NCBI GenBank assembly: GCA_024226735.1
Contig: JAAELL010000137.1
Coordinates: 1 to 64,000 of the forward strand
Length of the DNA stretch: 64,000 nt
Source: a bacterium
GTDB lineage: Bacteria > Planctomycetota > UBA1135 > GCA-002686595
Reading direction: 5' to 3'
Shown here piece by piece: positions 46,145-56,816 of this stretch (position 1 is its first letter; every line of letters begins with the position of its first letter). The notes beneath the pieces are model-generated. The model ran no database searches, was not told the DNA's origin, and saw nothing but the letters and a program-made list of their open reading frames with translations. Position numbers and translations under genes: made by a program.

Positions 46145-49100
46145 CTACCCCTCGCCTTCCTCGTCGGCGTCGAGTGCTTCCAGCTCGGCTTGCGCTGCCA
46201 CGCGGGAGGCGATCTCACCCTCCCAGCGGGCGATCCCCTCCGCATCGCCCTTGGCTCGGGCGGCACGCAGGAGGACCTCGGTGAGCGCCTCGATCCTGGT
46301 CGCCGCCAGGGCGCTGTCGCCGAGCGCGAGCGCGGCGTCCGGACCTTCCGCTTCGAGCACGCGTGCGACCACCTCGGGAACGCGTGCAAAACGTAGGCGC
46401 CGTTCCTGGAGCAACCTGCGCTCGATCGCTTCGGCTCGATCGCTCAGGCCCACAGCGCGGGTGGCGTCGGCGATCCAGAGCTGACGCGACGGCGAGAGAC
46501 CGTCGAGCCCCTCGAGGACACCGATCAGGCGCGCGGACTCCTCGGCGTCGCCCGCCTCGAAGATGCGCCGCGCCAAGAGGGCGAGCGCCATCGTCGCATT
46601 GCTCTCGCGTACGCGCTCGGCCACGATCCACTCCTCGAGAGCGCGCGCGGCGGCGCGGAACCACTCGGCCGCATTCGGCCATTCGGTGAAGTCCTTGGGG
46701 AACAGCCGCCTGAGGTCGGCGTGCCCGATGCTCCCGGGTCGCTCGGGGTAGATGAAGCGATACGGATCGTCGCTGGTGAAGAGCGCGGGGTCGAGCTTGC
46801 ACAGGCCGACCTCGAAGCACGCGAGCGCGCGCTCGGTCTCGCCCGCGCGCGCGAACAGGTGCGCCGCGCGCAGCGCGGTCCGCCGGCGTAGCCCCGAGCT
46901 GAAGTCGGTCGTCGCGTCGCAGATCGCTTCGCAACGTGCCAGCGCCTCCGCCGGACCCGCCAATTCGAGCCAGGTCTCGATCGCGAGGACCTCGTAGCCC
47001 TCCCGCGACCACGTGTCGGCCCCCGGATCAGCGAAGGTCAGGATCGCCTCGATGACCGCCAGCCGGTCGTCTCCCTCGAGCGTCTCCTTGACCTCCTTGA
47101 CGAGAGCGTTGGCGGAGACCGTGCCGCTCGATCCCCAGAAACGACTCGGCGATTGCGTCTGGGTCGCGCACCAGCGGTACAGCCGGGTCGCCTCTTCGTT
47201 GCCGCCCGTGCGCGCGTACGCGCGCGCCACGCGGCGCAGCTGGCCGGCGTCGACGGGGTTCAGGGTACGGACGAGGTCGCCCAAGAGCGTCCGCACGTCG
47301 GGCGTGATCCGCTCCGGATGCTCGTCGAGCAGCGCCAATAGAAGGACGTACTCGATCTTGCCAGCACTTCCGGCGCGCACCGTCTCGAGCAGCTCGTCGA
47401 GCACGACTTCATCGCCGTCTGCAAGCGTCCGCGCACGCAGAATCCCCTCGAACACCGGCTGCATCGAATCGAGTTGCCCCGGCCGCACGGTGCGCACGTA
47501 GCGATCCATCTCGGCCGCGCCGAAACCATGCGCCGCCAGCACCTCCCAGGCGGAGAGCTTGGGCTCCTCGTCCTCCGGCTCTTCTTCCTCGTAGTCGTCG
47601 AAGCCACCGCGCTTCAGCTCTTCGTCGTCCTCGTCCTTCGCCTCGGGCCACTTGAGGTTCGCCGAAGGGTTGTAGTTGCCGAAGTAGATGATCCGCCCGC
47701 GGTTCGAGTTGTCCGGGTACTTGCGCCACACGCGCCGCAGCGTCGTGCGCGACTCCTCTTCCTCGCCCGCCTCGAGCGTCTCCTTGACGCGTTCCATCGA
47801 CGCCGGACGTGTCTTGCCCTCCGGCCACGCGCCCTTCTTCTTGGTCGCGCCCGTCGGTGCGCCCGAGGTCATGACGGTGCCGCCCTGGACCATGACGATC
47901 ACGCCGGGCGGAAGATTCGCGTTCGGATTGGATTCGTCGGGCTCGATCGACCCACTCTTGCGGACCTCGAGCGCGCGCACGGGATCCTTGCGCGCGAGCC
48001 AGCCCTCGTAGAGGCGCTTGCGCTTCTTGGTGTCGTCGGGATCGAGCTCGACGAGCCGGGCGAGCGTCTCCAGCGCGTCGAGTGTCCGTCCGGCACGCTT
48101 GTACTGGCGCTCGAGCCGCTCGAGCAGGTCCTGATCCTCCGGAAAGGACTCGACCGCCGAGGCGATCGCGGCGAGCGTCGCCTCCTCGTCTTCCTGGGAC
48201 TCGAGCAGGTCGATGCGCTTCTTGGCGATCTCGACCGAGTCGCCCTTGTCCGCGGCATCCGCGTCGAGCGCCGCCGTGAAGGCGTCCAGGTGGTCGGGCA
48301 GGAACTCCTCGAAGATGCCGTCGCGCGCACGGTTCTCGTAGTAGTCGCCCTTCTTGCCCAAGAGCCCCATCAACGCCTCGGACGCCAGCTCGACGGCCTC
48401 CTCGGTCTCGCCGGTCTTCAACAGGCTACGCGCGAGGAGCGACGTCACGGTCATGTCCGCCGGCCGCTTCTCCATGAGACCGCGCGTCATGCGCAGGACG
48501 ACATCCACGTTCTCCTCCGCGCCCGCGAGGTCGTCGATGTAGTACTTGATGAAGTCGTCCGCCTCGTCGAGGCTCTCGGTGAACGAGTCGGCGATGAACT
48601 CGCCGAGCTCCTCGCCGAGGGGCTCCTTGAACTCGGCGACGAGCTGGATGAGGAAGGTCGCACGCCCGGTGTTCTGGATCTTCGGCCAGATTCCGCGTAG
48701 CGCACCGGCGCGTGCGGGCGCGGGCAAGAGGCGCAACACGGGGCCGAGCCCGTACGCGTAGCGCTCGCCATATCCGTCCAGGAGTTCCATCACCTGTTCC
48801 TCGGTGACGATCGGCTCGTCGAACGCGTCCTGCAGGCGCGGCAACATCCGGATGTACTTGGACGCCCGCTCGGCATCCTCGAGCACGAGCCCGACGAAGT
48901 ACTCACACAGGCTGCGCTGGCGATCGGTGTCGAGCACGACCTTGCAGCGCTCGATCACCGGTTCGAGCTGGTGCTCGTAGCTCTCGTGCTTGACGTGGAG
49001 TCGGATCCACTCGCGCCCGATGCGCAGCAACAGGTCCTTGTCGTCGAGGTACAGAGCCGCCGAAAAGACGCCCTGAACCGTGTCGAGCGCCTCCTTCTCG

Positions 49101-52100
49101 ACGCCCGCGAAGTCAGTACGCAACAGGAGTGCCGAAGCATCCTGCCCGCGTCCTTCGGCGAGCAGGGGCAGGAACTGCCGCGTCGCTTCCGCCATCGGGA
49201 TCGGCCGGCCGCCGCCGGTTCCGCTGCCCTGACCGACGTTGAACAGCGCTTCGCGCTTGGCGTCGTCCGAGCGACCGCTGTTCTCGATGAGGCCGCGCGC
49301 GGACGCGACGAGCCCCCAGTCGAGCCGCGCCCGGGACAACTCCTCGAGAAGCGCGTCGTCCTCGGGAAACGCCGCTAGCAGGGTGGCGTCGACGGCGTCG
49401 GCCGCGTCGGGACGGCCGTAGGCGATCGCGAGCCGGCGTAGGAGCTCGGTCCGGCGCAAGAGCCGGGGGTAGTGGCGCAACGCCGCGACGTCGTCTTCCT
49501 CGTCGTCGCCGCTCGCCTCCCGCGCGCGCTCCTCGCGCTCGGCCAGCACGAGGGCGAGGTCGGCCTCGATCGACGCGCGCTGCGCGGCGAGGCGCTCGTC
49601 CAGGCTCTCGTCCGCGGGCGTCGTGACGAGCAGCCCCTCGAGCACGCGGGTGTAGTACTGGTCGAAATCGTCGACGTTGCGTGCGGCGAAGAACGCGAAC
49701 GGATCGCCGGACTCCTTCTCCTCGGCCTTGGACGTCGACAGGGGACGGCGAACGAGCAAGAGCTCCACGGCGCGCGCGTACAGCTCGCGCGCGACGTCGT
49801 CCCGTCCCATCTGCTCCTGCAGCTCGCCGACCTTGGCGAGCAGCGAGACGTCGCTCGGCTGGGTCACGAGCACGCGCTCGAAGATGCGCAGCGCCGCCTC
49901 GAGGTAGCCCGCCTTCTCGAGAAGACCCGCGGCCTGCCTCTGGAAGACGTCGTAGTCGGGCAGCTCGTGCGCGAGCCGAAACGTCTTCGTCGCATCGGCG
50001 ACCGCATCGGCCTCGAGGAACGCCTCGCCGAGATCGAGGTAGACCTGCGGCGGCACGATGTCGCCGAGTCCGATCAGGCGCCGGCCGTAGGCGAGATGCT
50101 TGTCCTTGTCGCCCTTCCAGCCACGCACGCCGCCGAACGCGTTGCCTCCGCTGCCCTTGGCCAGGTCCATCAGCTCGCGCAAGACCGCTGGGCGCCGCTC
50201 GCCCGAGATCGAGAGCGAGTTCTCGAGGGCGACGATCATCTGGTCGCGCTCGTCGAGCTCCTCGGAGAGATCCGAGAGGAGCTGGTACAGGTACATCTTG
50301 TCGTGACGCCGCGCGAGCCGCTCGAGCGTGATCCGGCGCGCCCAGCGCAGGACGTCGGGGTTCGCCTCCATGTTCAAGAGGCCGTCGATCGCGATCGTGA
50401 ACTGGTCGTCCTTCTCGGCGGTCTCGGCGAGGAACTGGAACATGCCGACCGCGCGCGCCTGCTGCCCGGTCTCCTTCATCAGGTTCGCCATCAACAGGTA
50501 GCTGTCGATGCGTCCCGGGTTCGCGGCGACGCCGCGCCGGTAGGCCCCGATCGCCTCTTCGCGGAGGCCCGCCAGCGCGAGGACGCCAGCCTCGAACTCC
50601 GCTCGGTCCTCGCCACCCTCGAGCTCGGCGATCTCGCCGAGGACCTCACGCGCTTCGTCGGGCTTGCCGCGCTCGAGCATGCTCATCGCGAGCTGCCGCA
50701 GGTACTCCGGCCGGCCCTCGGGGTCGGCTGCGATCAGCTCGTGGACGGTGCGCTCGTAGTTGTGAAAATCGGTGCACGCGATGTACACGCGCGCCTTCTC
50801 CTGCAGCGCGTCGACGACGCTGCCACCGGAGTGCTTCATGAACTCCTCGATAACCTCGGCAGCGGAGACCGGGTCGCCGACCTTGGTGTAGAGACGCACG
50901 AGGAGACCGCTCTCGCGCTCGTTCGCGGTGCCCGCGGCGAGCTTCTCCTCGAGCTCGATCGCGACGTCGGCGAGGGTGCCGAGGCGCGACGCGACCGCCA
51001 TCAGGCGATCCTCGACGTAGCGCCGGCGCGGGATCGAGTTGATGCGGCGCCAGAGGGTGAGCCAGGCCTCCATCGCCTTCTTTTCCTCGCCGACCTCCGA
51101 GAACAACCAGGCGAGCCGCATCTCGAGGTCCTCGCCCGTCTCGCCCTCGGGACGCGCTGCGCGCACGGCCTCGAGGATCGCGACGGCGCGGTCCAGCTTG
51201 CCGAGCTGTTCGTACGCCTCCGCAAGCTGCATGCGCGCCGCGGCCTCGGGCGGCGCCAACTCGTCGAGCCGCTCGAGCTGCTCTTCGGCCGCCGCAAGGT
51301 CGCCGCGCTCCTTGAACAGCCCGAACAGGAACATCAGCGGCGCACCGGAGTCGCCGCCGTCGGCCAGAAAGCGCTCGGCGCACGCGCGCGCCTCGTCGTC
51401 GAGCCCGAGCTGCGCGAGCGCCTCGGCGCCCCAGAGCAACGCCTCGCCCTTCGCGGCCGACTCGAAGCTCGCCCAGACCTCGCGCGCCTCGTCGCGCGCC
51501 CCGCGCTCGAGCAGGAAGCGGCTCAACCCCTCGCGCCATTCGAGGATGTCGGGCTGCTCCACGATGAGGTCGCGGTAGACCCCGAGCATCACGTCCTCTT
51601 GCCCGGCCTCCCGGTACATCTCCAGGAGCTCGCGCCGCTCGGCGATCGTGAACTGCGCCTCGCGCGCGCCGCGGAACATCTCGACGGCTTCTTCGACGCG
51701 CCCGGTCTCGCGCAGGAGGTCGATCCACACCCCACGCGCCTCGGCAGCGAGCTCTGGCGCTTCGGCGAATCGCGCGATCAACGCATCGAGCGTCTCGTCC
51801 TTGCGATGCGCCTCGACGAGCAGAGTCAGCGCGTAGTTGCGGTCGCGCCGTAGCTTGGCCACCTCGAGCGCGATCCAGGCGTGCTCCTGCGCGACATCGC
51901 TCGCGTCCGCATCGATCGCCCACTGGGCGAGGCGCGCCTCCTGCCGGAAACGCTGGGTCTCGGTCCCCGAAGCGACGAAGAGCTCGATCGCGTCTTGCGG
52001 ACGCTCCGACACGGCGAGCACGACCGCCGCCCGATTGCGCAGCGCCTCGTCGACGGTCCCGACCGCGAACGCGGCGAGCGCGTCCTCGTGCTCGGCGTCG

Positions 52101-52636
52101 CGCGACATCGTCATCATCGCGAGCCGCAGGCGCACGAAGCCCTCGATGTCCGCGGCGGGCTGCACGGCGAGGAGACGCTCGTAGGCCTCGATCGCCTGCT
52201 CGATACGACCCTGCGCGTCCAAGAGGCGAGCGTGCTGCAAGAGCAGCCCCTGATCGGTCGTCTCGGCGGCGAGCTCCGCGACGAGGTCGAGCGCCTGATC
52301 GAGGTCGCCGTGCCGGTGCAGCACATCGGCGAGCAGGCGCTTGGCACCGGCGCGCTCGCCTGCACCGAGCTCTTCGTCGTCGACGCGCTCCTCCAGCGCG
52401 TCGAGCATCCGGTCGACGTCGCCATGGGTGGTGACGCACGCACGGTAGAGCTCTCCGCTCGTGTCGCCCGCACCCGCGCGAACGGTCGCCTCGACGCGGC
52501 CGAGCAGCTGCGCGTCGAGCCCATCGTCGTCTTGAAGGGCAAGGAGCGGGCAGGTCCCCAGGAGCCACACGGGCAGCGCCGATGCGAGTAGCGCGCCGAG
52601 CGCTCGGGGAGCAAGTCGGTCCAGCAGCGTGGTCAT
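46145..52636 (-). CDS. giant TPR protein, last gene of the MoxR/VWA operon
   Basis: The protein has 2163 residues, far longer than the TPR proteins of typical bat operons. The ATG at 52636 overlaps the preceding stop as ATGA, and a signal peptide or anchor follows (LGALLASALPVWLLGTCPLLAL). Nearly the entire length is helical TPR-like repeats with the pattern LAxxYxxxGxxxxAxxxYxxxL (for example AIEAYERLLAVQPAADIEGF and AVAILEAVRAARPEGETGED). Two acidic, less structured stretches interrupt the repeats around residue 1640-1690 (DEDDEELKRG, YEEEEPEDEEP). It probably scaffolds a periplasmic or envelope assembly of the VWA proteins. No catalytic motif was found. Confidence 0.85.
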   Translation of the reverse strand: MTTLLDRLAPRALGALLASALPVWLLGTCPLLALQDDDGLDAQLLGRVEATVRAGAGDTSGELYRACVTTHGDVDRMLDALEERVDDEELGAGERAGAKRLLADVLHRHGDLDQALDLVAELAAETTDQGLLLQHARLLDAQGRIEQAIEAYERLLAVQPAADIEGFVRLRLAMMTMSRDAEHEDALAAFAVGTVDEALRNRAAVVLAVSERPQDAIELFVASGTETQRFRQEARLAQWAIDADASDVAQEHAWIALEVAKLRRDRNYALTLLVEAHRKDETLDALIARFAEAPELAAEARGVWIDLLRETGRVEEAVEMFRGAREAQFTIAERRELLEMYREAGQEDVMLGVYRDLIVEQPDILEWREGLSRFLLERGARDEAREVWASFESAAKGEALLWGAEALAQLGLDDEARACAERFLADGGDSGAPLMFLFGLFKERGDLAAAEEQLERLDELAPPEAAARMQLAEAYEQLGKLDRAVAILEAVRAARPEGETGEDLEMRLAWLFSEVGEEKKAMEAWLTLWRRINSIPRRRYVEDRLMAVASRLGTLADVAIELEEKLAAGTANERESGLLVRLYTKVGDPVSAAEVIEEFMKHSGGSVVDALQEKARVYIACTDFHNYERTVHELIAADPEGRPEYLRQLAMSMLERGKPDEAREVLGEIAELEGGEDRAEFEAGVLALAGLREEAIGAYRRGVAANPGRIDSYLLMANLMKETGQQARAVGMFQFLAETAEKDDQFTIAIDGLLNMEANPDVLRWARRITLERLARRHDKMYLYQLLSDLSEELDERDQMIVALENSLSISGERRPAVLRELMDLAKGSGGNAFGGVRGWKGDKDKHLAYGRRLIGLGDIVPPQVYLDLGEAFLEADAVADATKTFRLAHELPDYDVFQRQAAGLLEKAGYLEAALRIFERVLVTQPSDVSLLAKVGELQEQMGRDDVARELYARAVELLLVRRPLSTSKAEEKESGDPFAFFAARNVDDFDQYYTRVLEGLLVTTPADESLDERLAAQRASIEADLALVLAEREERAREASGDDEEDDVAALRHYPRLLRRTELLRRLAIAYGRPDAADAVDATLLAAFPEDDALLEELSRARLDWGLVASARGLIENSGRSDDAKREALFNVGQGSGTGGGRPIPMAEATRQFLPLLAEGRGQDASALLLRTDFAGVEKEALDTVQGVFSAALYLDDKDLLLRIGREWIRLHVKHESYEHQLEPVIERCKVVLDTDRQRSLCEYFVGLVLEDAERASKYIRMLPRLQDAFDEPIVTEEQVMELLDGYGERYAYGLGPVLRLLPAPARAGALRGIWPKIQNTGRATFLIQLVAEFKEPLGEELGEFIADSFTESLDEADDFIKYYIDDLAGAEENVDVVLRMTRGLMEKRPADMTVTSLLARSLLKTGETEEAVELASEALMGLLGKKGDYYENRARDGIFEEFLPDHLDAFTAALDADAADKGDSVEIAKKRIDLLESQEDEEATLAAIASAVESFPEDQDLLERLERQYKRAGRTLDALETLARLVELDPDDTKKRKRLYEGWLARKDPVRALEVRKSGSIEPDESNPNANLPPGVIVMVQGGTVMTSGAPTGATKKKGAWPEGKTRPASMERVKETLEAGEEEESRTTLRRVWRKYPDNSNRGRIIYFGNYNPSANLKWPEAKDEDDEELKRGGFDDYEEEEPEDEEPKLSAWEVLAAHGFGAAEMDRYVRTVRPGQLDSMQPVFEGILRARTLADGDEVVLDELLETVRAGSAGKIEYVLLLALLDEHPERITPDVRTLLGDLVRTLNPVDAGQLRRVARAYARTGGNEEATRLYRWCATQTQSPSRFWGSSGTVSANALVKEVKETLEGDDRLAVIEAILTFADPGADTWSREGYEVLAIETWLELAGPAEALARCEAICDATTDFSSGLRRRTALRAAHLFARAGETERALACFEVGLCKLDPALFTSDDPYRFIYPERPGSIGHADLRRLFPKDFTEWPNAAEWFRAAARALEEWIVAERVRESNATMALALLARRIFEAGDAEESARLIGVLEGLDGLSPSRQLWIADATRAVGLSDRAEAIERRLLQERRLRFARVPEVVARVLEAEGPDAALALGDSALAATRIEALTEVLLRAARAKGDAEGIARWEGEIASRVAAQAELEALDADEEGEG

Positions 52637-55110
52637 GCGGTCCCTCCGCGGACGTCGCGGCGCCGGTAGTAGATCTCGATCAAGTAGAACAGGAGCGCGA
52701 GCAGCAGGCACGCCGGGCGCCACTCACGCAGTCGGGCGGGTGCGCTCCCGCCGCCGGCTGCGAGCGTCGGCCGAACGTCCGGGAGCATCGTGAAATAGGT
52801 GCCGCCGGTCGCGAGCGCGAGGCGCTCGAGGTCGAGCGCCCCGTCGGGATCGACCTGCAGCTCGCGCGACTCGCCCCGCGCAGCGAGCACGAGCCGCGTC
52901 GCGCCACTGTCGTCCTCGGCTCCGCCGGTGAAGCGCAGCTCGTCGTCCGGACCGGCGGGCACGCGCGCCTGGTAGAGACCTTCCGCGCGCACGTGCATCT
53001 CGATCCGCTCGCCATCGTCGCCGCCTGCGAGAGATGCGCGCAGCCAGGGGGGTCCCGCGCCAGGGCGCAGGCGGCGTGCCGTCACGACGGCGCTCGGCCC
53101 CTCGCGCACGACGTCGAATGCGTACGGCTCGCGGGTGTCGGCCGCCGTGCGTGCGAGCACGCGCGCGAGCCACGGCCCGTAGCCGTCCCAGTCGCGCCAA
53201 CCTTCGGTCCCCGCTCCGGTCGGCTCCGTCATCAGCGCGGTGGCGCGGCCGAGCCCGGGCTGCCACGTCGCGAGCGCGGGATGGCCCTCGCTCTCGGTCT
53301 CGAGCAGCACCTGCGCCGCTGGGCGTGCGCGTGTCTCGACGTAGCCGGCGAGCGGCGGAACTGCGCTTGGGTCGACGTTCCCCCACCACCCGGCGCCGCC
53401 GCGCGCGCGCACGGGGTGCGTTCCGGGGCGGTAGGCGGGGAGCTTCGCGCTCGTCGGCTGCTTGAGCAGGATCTCGGGCAGATTGAAGCGATTCGGCACG
53501 TTGTAGAAACGGCCCTTGCCCCAGTTGGCGAGGGAGACGAGGAACTCCGAGTGCGCTTCCGGACCCACGAGCACCGTCGAGGTCGTGATGCCCTTCTCCG
53601 CCATGCGGCGCAGGAGCGACTCGAACGCACCGGTCTCGACGCCGCCATCGGTCAACACGAGTACGTGCTTGTAGCGCGTCTGCACGTTCTGCAGCGCGTA
53701 GAAAGCTTCCTCGATTGCGGGCAGGATCACGGTGCCCCCGCCGGCGTCGAGACGATTGAGAGCGCGTTCGAGCTCGATCGAGTTCGACGCGGGCTGGATC
53801 GGCGCGGCCCAGTGCTTGGCGCCGTAGAACTCGACGATGCCGACCTTGTCGTGCGGCAGGAGGCGCCGAATCGCGAGGCGCGAGACCTCCTTCGCGAGCT
53901 GCACGCGGTTGCCACCCATCGAGCCGGACGTGTCGATGATGACGACGAGCGTCGTCGACGGGTCGCGCTTCTCTTCCTTCTGCTGAAACTCGACCGGCAG
54001 CACTTCGGCCAGCGGTGTCTCGTGCCATCCGCCGGGCCCGAACGAGGCCGCTCCGCCGGACATGAAGAAGCCGAGCCCGTCCTCGACGACCGCGCGCGCG
54101 AGCTCGCGCTGGAACGCCGCGGGCACGGCGTCCGCGCGTTCATCGTCGAAGAGCACGAGGTCGTAGGTCGCCGCAAGGCTCGAGCCGGCGTCGGTCGGCG
54201 CGGCGCCGGTGTCGATCTCGAAGCCGCGGCCGAGCAGCTCGGCGAGCCGCGCGGCGCCGCCGCGGACGCGCCCGCCCATGTAGAGCGCGCGCAAGGGATC
54301 CTGCACCGCGAACGTGCGTGCGAGGCGGTCGTTGACCGTCAGCGGGTTGGTACCCGCCCGCACTTCGAGATCGACGGACAGCTCGAGGAAGCCCGCCTCC
54401 TCGGGTTCGAACTCGAACAGAAAAGCCGCACGGCCATTCGCCTCGGTGCTGCGTCGTTCGATCTCACCTCCCGGACCGGACAGGGCGACGTCGAAGTCGG
54501 TCGCGCTGCCCGCCACCTCGACGAGGATGCGCGCCGTGTGCCCGACGCGCAGTGTCTCGAGCGTCTCGAGCGAGATCGGGAAGACGTCGTCGGTGCGCGA
54601 CGTCTGGAACGTGTGCACGGGCACTCCGCGAGCGGTCAGCTCCTGGACGACGGCTCCCCAGCCGTCCTCGGTCGCCAGCCCGTCGGTGAACAGCGCGATA
54701 GCGCCCGGGTCGCCGGCGGGTAGCATGTCGAGGGCAGCGGCGAGCGCGGTGCCGAGGGGCGTGCTCGCGCCGTCGCGCGCCAACGCGCGATCCACGGCCG
54801 CATCCGTGGGTCGCACCGGCGCGGTACCGATCTCGACGATCCGCGCATCGAGCTGGTCCGCCAGTCCGCGCGCGAAATCGTTCGCGCGCGCACCCGGCAC
54901 GCCGACGCTCGGCGATTGGTCGACGACGACCGCGTAGCGCGGCTCGGCCTCGTCGAGCAGCGTCACCGGTCGCGCGAGCGCGAGCACGACCGCGGCGATC
55001 ACGACCGAACGCAAGAGCCCGTGCCCGACGTCGGTCACCCGGCGCGGCACGAACCACGCCACGGGGACGAGCAGGAGCAGGAACAGGAGCTCGGGCTGGA
55101 GGAAGGACAT
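52633..55110 (-). CDS. VWA-domain membrane protein with GATase-like regions
   Basis: The protein has 825 residues. The start ATG at 55110 shares its A with the upstream stop (TGATG). Two N-terminal membrane helices (LLFLLLLVPVAWFVP and GLLRSVVIAAVVLALARP) are followed by a degenerate first VWA region (YAVVVDQSPSVGVPG), a second VWA with a complete MIDAS start (VVVIDTSGSMGGN), and beta-rich domains that resemble class I glutamine-amidotransferase-like folds seen in large VWA membrane proteins. A C-terminal helix (ACLLLALLFYLIEIYYRR) re-enters the membrane. It most likely forms an oligomeric membrane complex with the other VWA protein under control of MoxR. Confidence 0.83.
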   Translation of the reverse strand: MSFLQPELLFLLLLVPVAWFVPRRVTDVGHGLLRSVVIAAVVLALARPVTLLDEAEPRYAVVVDQSPSVGVPGARANDFARGLADQLDARIVEIGTAPVRPTDAAVDRALARDGASTPLGTALAAALDMLPAGDPGAIALFTDGLATEDGWGAVVQELTARGVPVHTFQTSRTDDVFPISLETLETLRVGHTARILVEVAGSATDFDVALSGPGGEIERRSTEANGRAAFLFEFEPEEAGFLELSVDLEVRAGTNPLTVNDRLARTFAVQDPLRALYMGGRVRGGAARLAELLGRGFEIDTGAAPTDAGSSLAATYDLVLFDDERADAVPAAFQRELARAVVEDGLGFFMSGGAASFGPGGWHETPLAEVLPVEFQQKEEKRDPSTTLVVIIDTSGSMGGNRVQLAKEVSRLAIRRLLPHDKVGIVEFYGAKHWAAPIQPASNSIELERALNRLDAGGGTVILPAIEEAFYALQNVQTRYKHVLVLTDGGVETGAFESLLRRMAEKGITTSTVLVGPEAHSEFLVSLANWGKGRFYNVPNRFNLPEILLKQPTSAKLPAYRPGTHPVRARGGAGWWGNVDPSAVPPLAGYVETRARPAAQVLLETESEGHPALATWQPGLGRATALMTEPTGAGTEGWRDWDGYGPWLARVLARTAADTREPYAFDVVREGPSAVVTARRLRPGAGPPWLRASLAGGDDGERIEMHVRAEGLYQARVPAGPDDELRFTGGAEDDSGATRLVLAARGESRELQVDPDGALDLERLALATGGTYFTMLPDVRPTLAAGGGSAPARLREWRPACLLLALLFYLIEIYYRRRDVRGGTA

Positions 55111-56816
55111 CAGGGCACGCGCTCCGTGCGGTACAGGATCCACTCGAGCGCCAGGAGCAGGAGTGCCACGAGCACAAGCCACGTCACAACGTCGAACCCA
55201 TCGGCGCCGGGCGCGCGCGTCTGGCCTGGGGAGATCTCGGAAACGGGACCGCGCGTCGTGTCGACGTCGACGAGTGACGCGATGAGCATCCCGTCTTCCG
55301 CCGCGGAGAACGTGTCCACGAGCGGCGGCGTGAACGCAGCGCCGAGGGGGTCGAGCGAGGCGCCCGCGGAGTTGACGTGTGCCTCTCGCGCCTGCGCGAC
55401 CGGGCGACCGGCTGCGACGAACGGAACCGGATCGGACGCGTCCGCCAGCCAACGCACGCTGCGAGCGACGAACAGCGGAAAGGCACGCGAGCGCGTGAAG
55501 TCGTACTCGTCGGACAAGAGCTCGGCCCAGATCCGCACGCCGCGCACCTGCGCCGGCTGCAGGCCGACCTCGATCGGCCGCGCCGTCTCGCTCGCAAGCT
55601 CGGTCACGTCGATTTCGGTCAACCCGAGCGTCTCGAGGACCCCGGTCAGCTCCTCTCCCGCCTCGCCGCTCTCGTGTAGCACGACGAACGCCTCGCGCTG
55701 GCTGTCCATCGCGACGAGCTCCAGCGCGGGGACGGCGCCGCCATCCGCGGTCAGCGCCGGCTCCCCGGCCAAGCGCACGACGACGTCGGGCTCCGCGTCG
55801 TCGAGCACGACGCCACGGTCGAGCGACAGCACCGGCCCCAGGGCTTCGGCGACCGCCGGCGAGAGCGCGACGCGGATCGGCGCGAGCACCGGCAGGCGCA
55901 GTGCGGCCACGTCGTCGAGCGCGAGGGCGTCGGTGTCCGCGAGCCGCACTTCGAGCCTGCCACCGGTCGCGGGCACGTCGCGCAGCGTGTAGGTGCGCTC
56001 GTCCTGGTCGCCAGTGGTCTCGGCCGCGAGCCCGAGCGGCGCACCGTCGACGGTGAAAGTGAGCGCCGGGTCGGCGCCGCCGCGCACCGCGGCGAGGACG
56101 TCGACGCAGTCGGGGCGCGCGGAGCGTGCAGGTCGCACACCGAGCGCCGTGATCCCGGCGTTCGTCGAGGGAGCGCCGGGCTCCGGCCCGGCGCGCCTAA
56201 CGTCGACGTGGTCCGCGAAGAGCGCGCGAAAGTTCGACGGAACCCGGGCGTCGCCGACGACGACGGCCTCCAGCCCGCGCTCGGGATCGGCCGCCGCGGC
56301 CGCGCTCCACAGCGCTCTCTGCACCGTCGCGGGCGCCGCGACTGGGGTGCGCCCCGCGAGCCGCCGCTCGAGCAGGAGCGCCTCCTCCCCAGGCGCGAGG
56401 AGCGTGCGCGGGTATTCGGCGCAGTCGACGACGCGCGTCCGCGAGCGCGGGAGCGTGGCGACCTCGTCGCGCAACGTCGCGAGCGCCGCATCGAAACGTC
56501 CGGGCCACGCCATGCCCGCCGAACGGTCGAGCAGCACGACGTACTCCTTGCCGCCTCCGCGCTCGGTTCGTGGACCGGCGAACGCGACCCACAGCAGCCC
56601 GGCGATCGCGACGAACAAGAGGTACGCCAGCGGATGGCGGAAGCGCTGCACCAGGACGCGCGCCCGCGCTTCCTCGATCGCCTCGCGCCAGAACAGGACG
56701 GTCGGAACCTCGACCTCACGGTGGCGAACGCGGAGCCTCTGCAGGAGGAACAGTGCACCGGCGAGCGCGGCGAGTCCGAGCAGGACGAGCGGCGCGGAGA
56801 GGAGCCCGAAGCTCAT
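55110..56816 (-). CDS. BatA-like membrane protein with aerotolerance N-terminal domain
   Basis: The 568-residue protein has two N-terminal membrane helices bracketing the BatA-type stretch LRVRHREVEVPTVLFWREAI, typical of the aerotolerance regulator N-terminal domain. A VWA-like domain follows, but its MIDAS reads LLDRSAGMAWPG, with Ala instead of the second Ser (DRSAG), so metal binding may be impaired. The C-terminus ends in a membrane helix (LVLVALLLLALEWILYR). Starts and stops overlap with neighbours on both sides (ATGA with DUF58, TGATG with the next VWA gene), so it is part of one transcript. Confidence 0.82.
   Translation of the reverse strand: MSFGLLSAPLVLLGLAALAGALFLLQRLRVRHREVEVPTVLFWREAIEEARARVLVQRFRHPLAYLLFVAIAGLLWVAFAGPRTERGGGKEYVVLLDRSAGMAWPGRFDAALATLRDEVATLPRSRTRVVDCAEYPRTLLAPGEEALLLERRLAGRTPVAAPATVQRALWSAAAAADPERGLEAVVVGDARVPSNFRALFADHVDVRRAGPEPGAPSTNAGITALGVRPARSARPDCVDVLAAVRGGADPALTFTVDGAPLGLAAETTGDQDERTYTLRDVPATGGRLEVRLADTDALALDDVAALRLPVLAPIRVALSPAVAEALGPVLSLDRGVVLDDAEPDVVVRLAGEPALTADGGAVPALELVAMDSQREAFVVLHESGEAGEELTGVLETLGLTEIDVTELASETARPIEVGLQPAQVRGVRIWAELLSDEYDFTRSRAFPLFVARSVRWLADASDPVPFVAAGRPVAQAREAHVNSAGASLDPLGAAFTPPLVDTFSAAEDGMLIASLVDVDTTRGPVSEISPGQTRAPGADGFDVVTWLVLVALLLLALEWILYRTERVP

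Noticed and set aside
49472-51853. 793-codon plus-strand frame inside the giant TPR gene
   Set aside because: It is the reverse complement of regular TPR coding sequence, Leu/Arg/Glu-rich without start signals.
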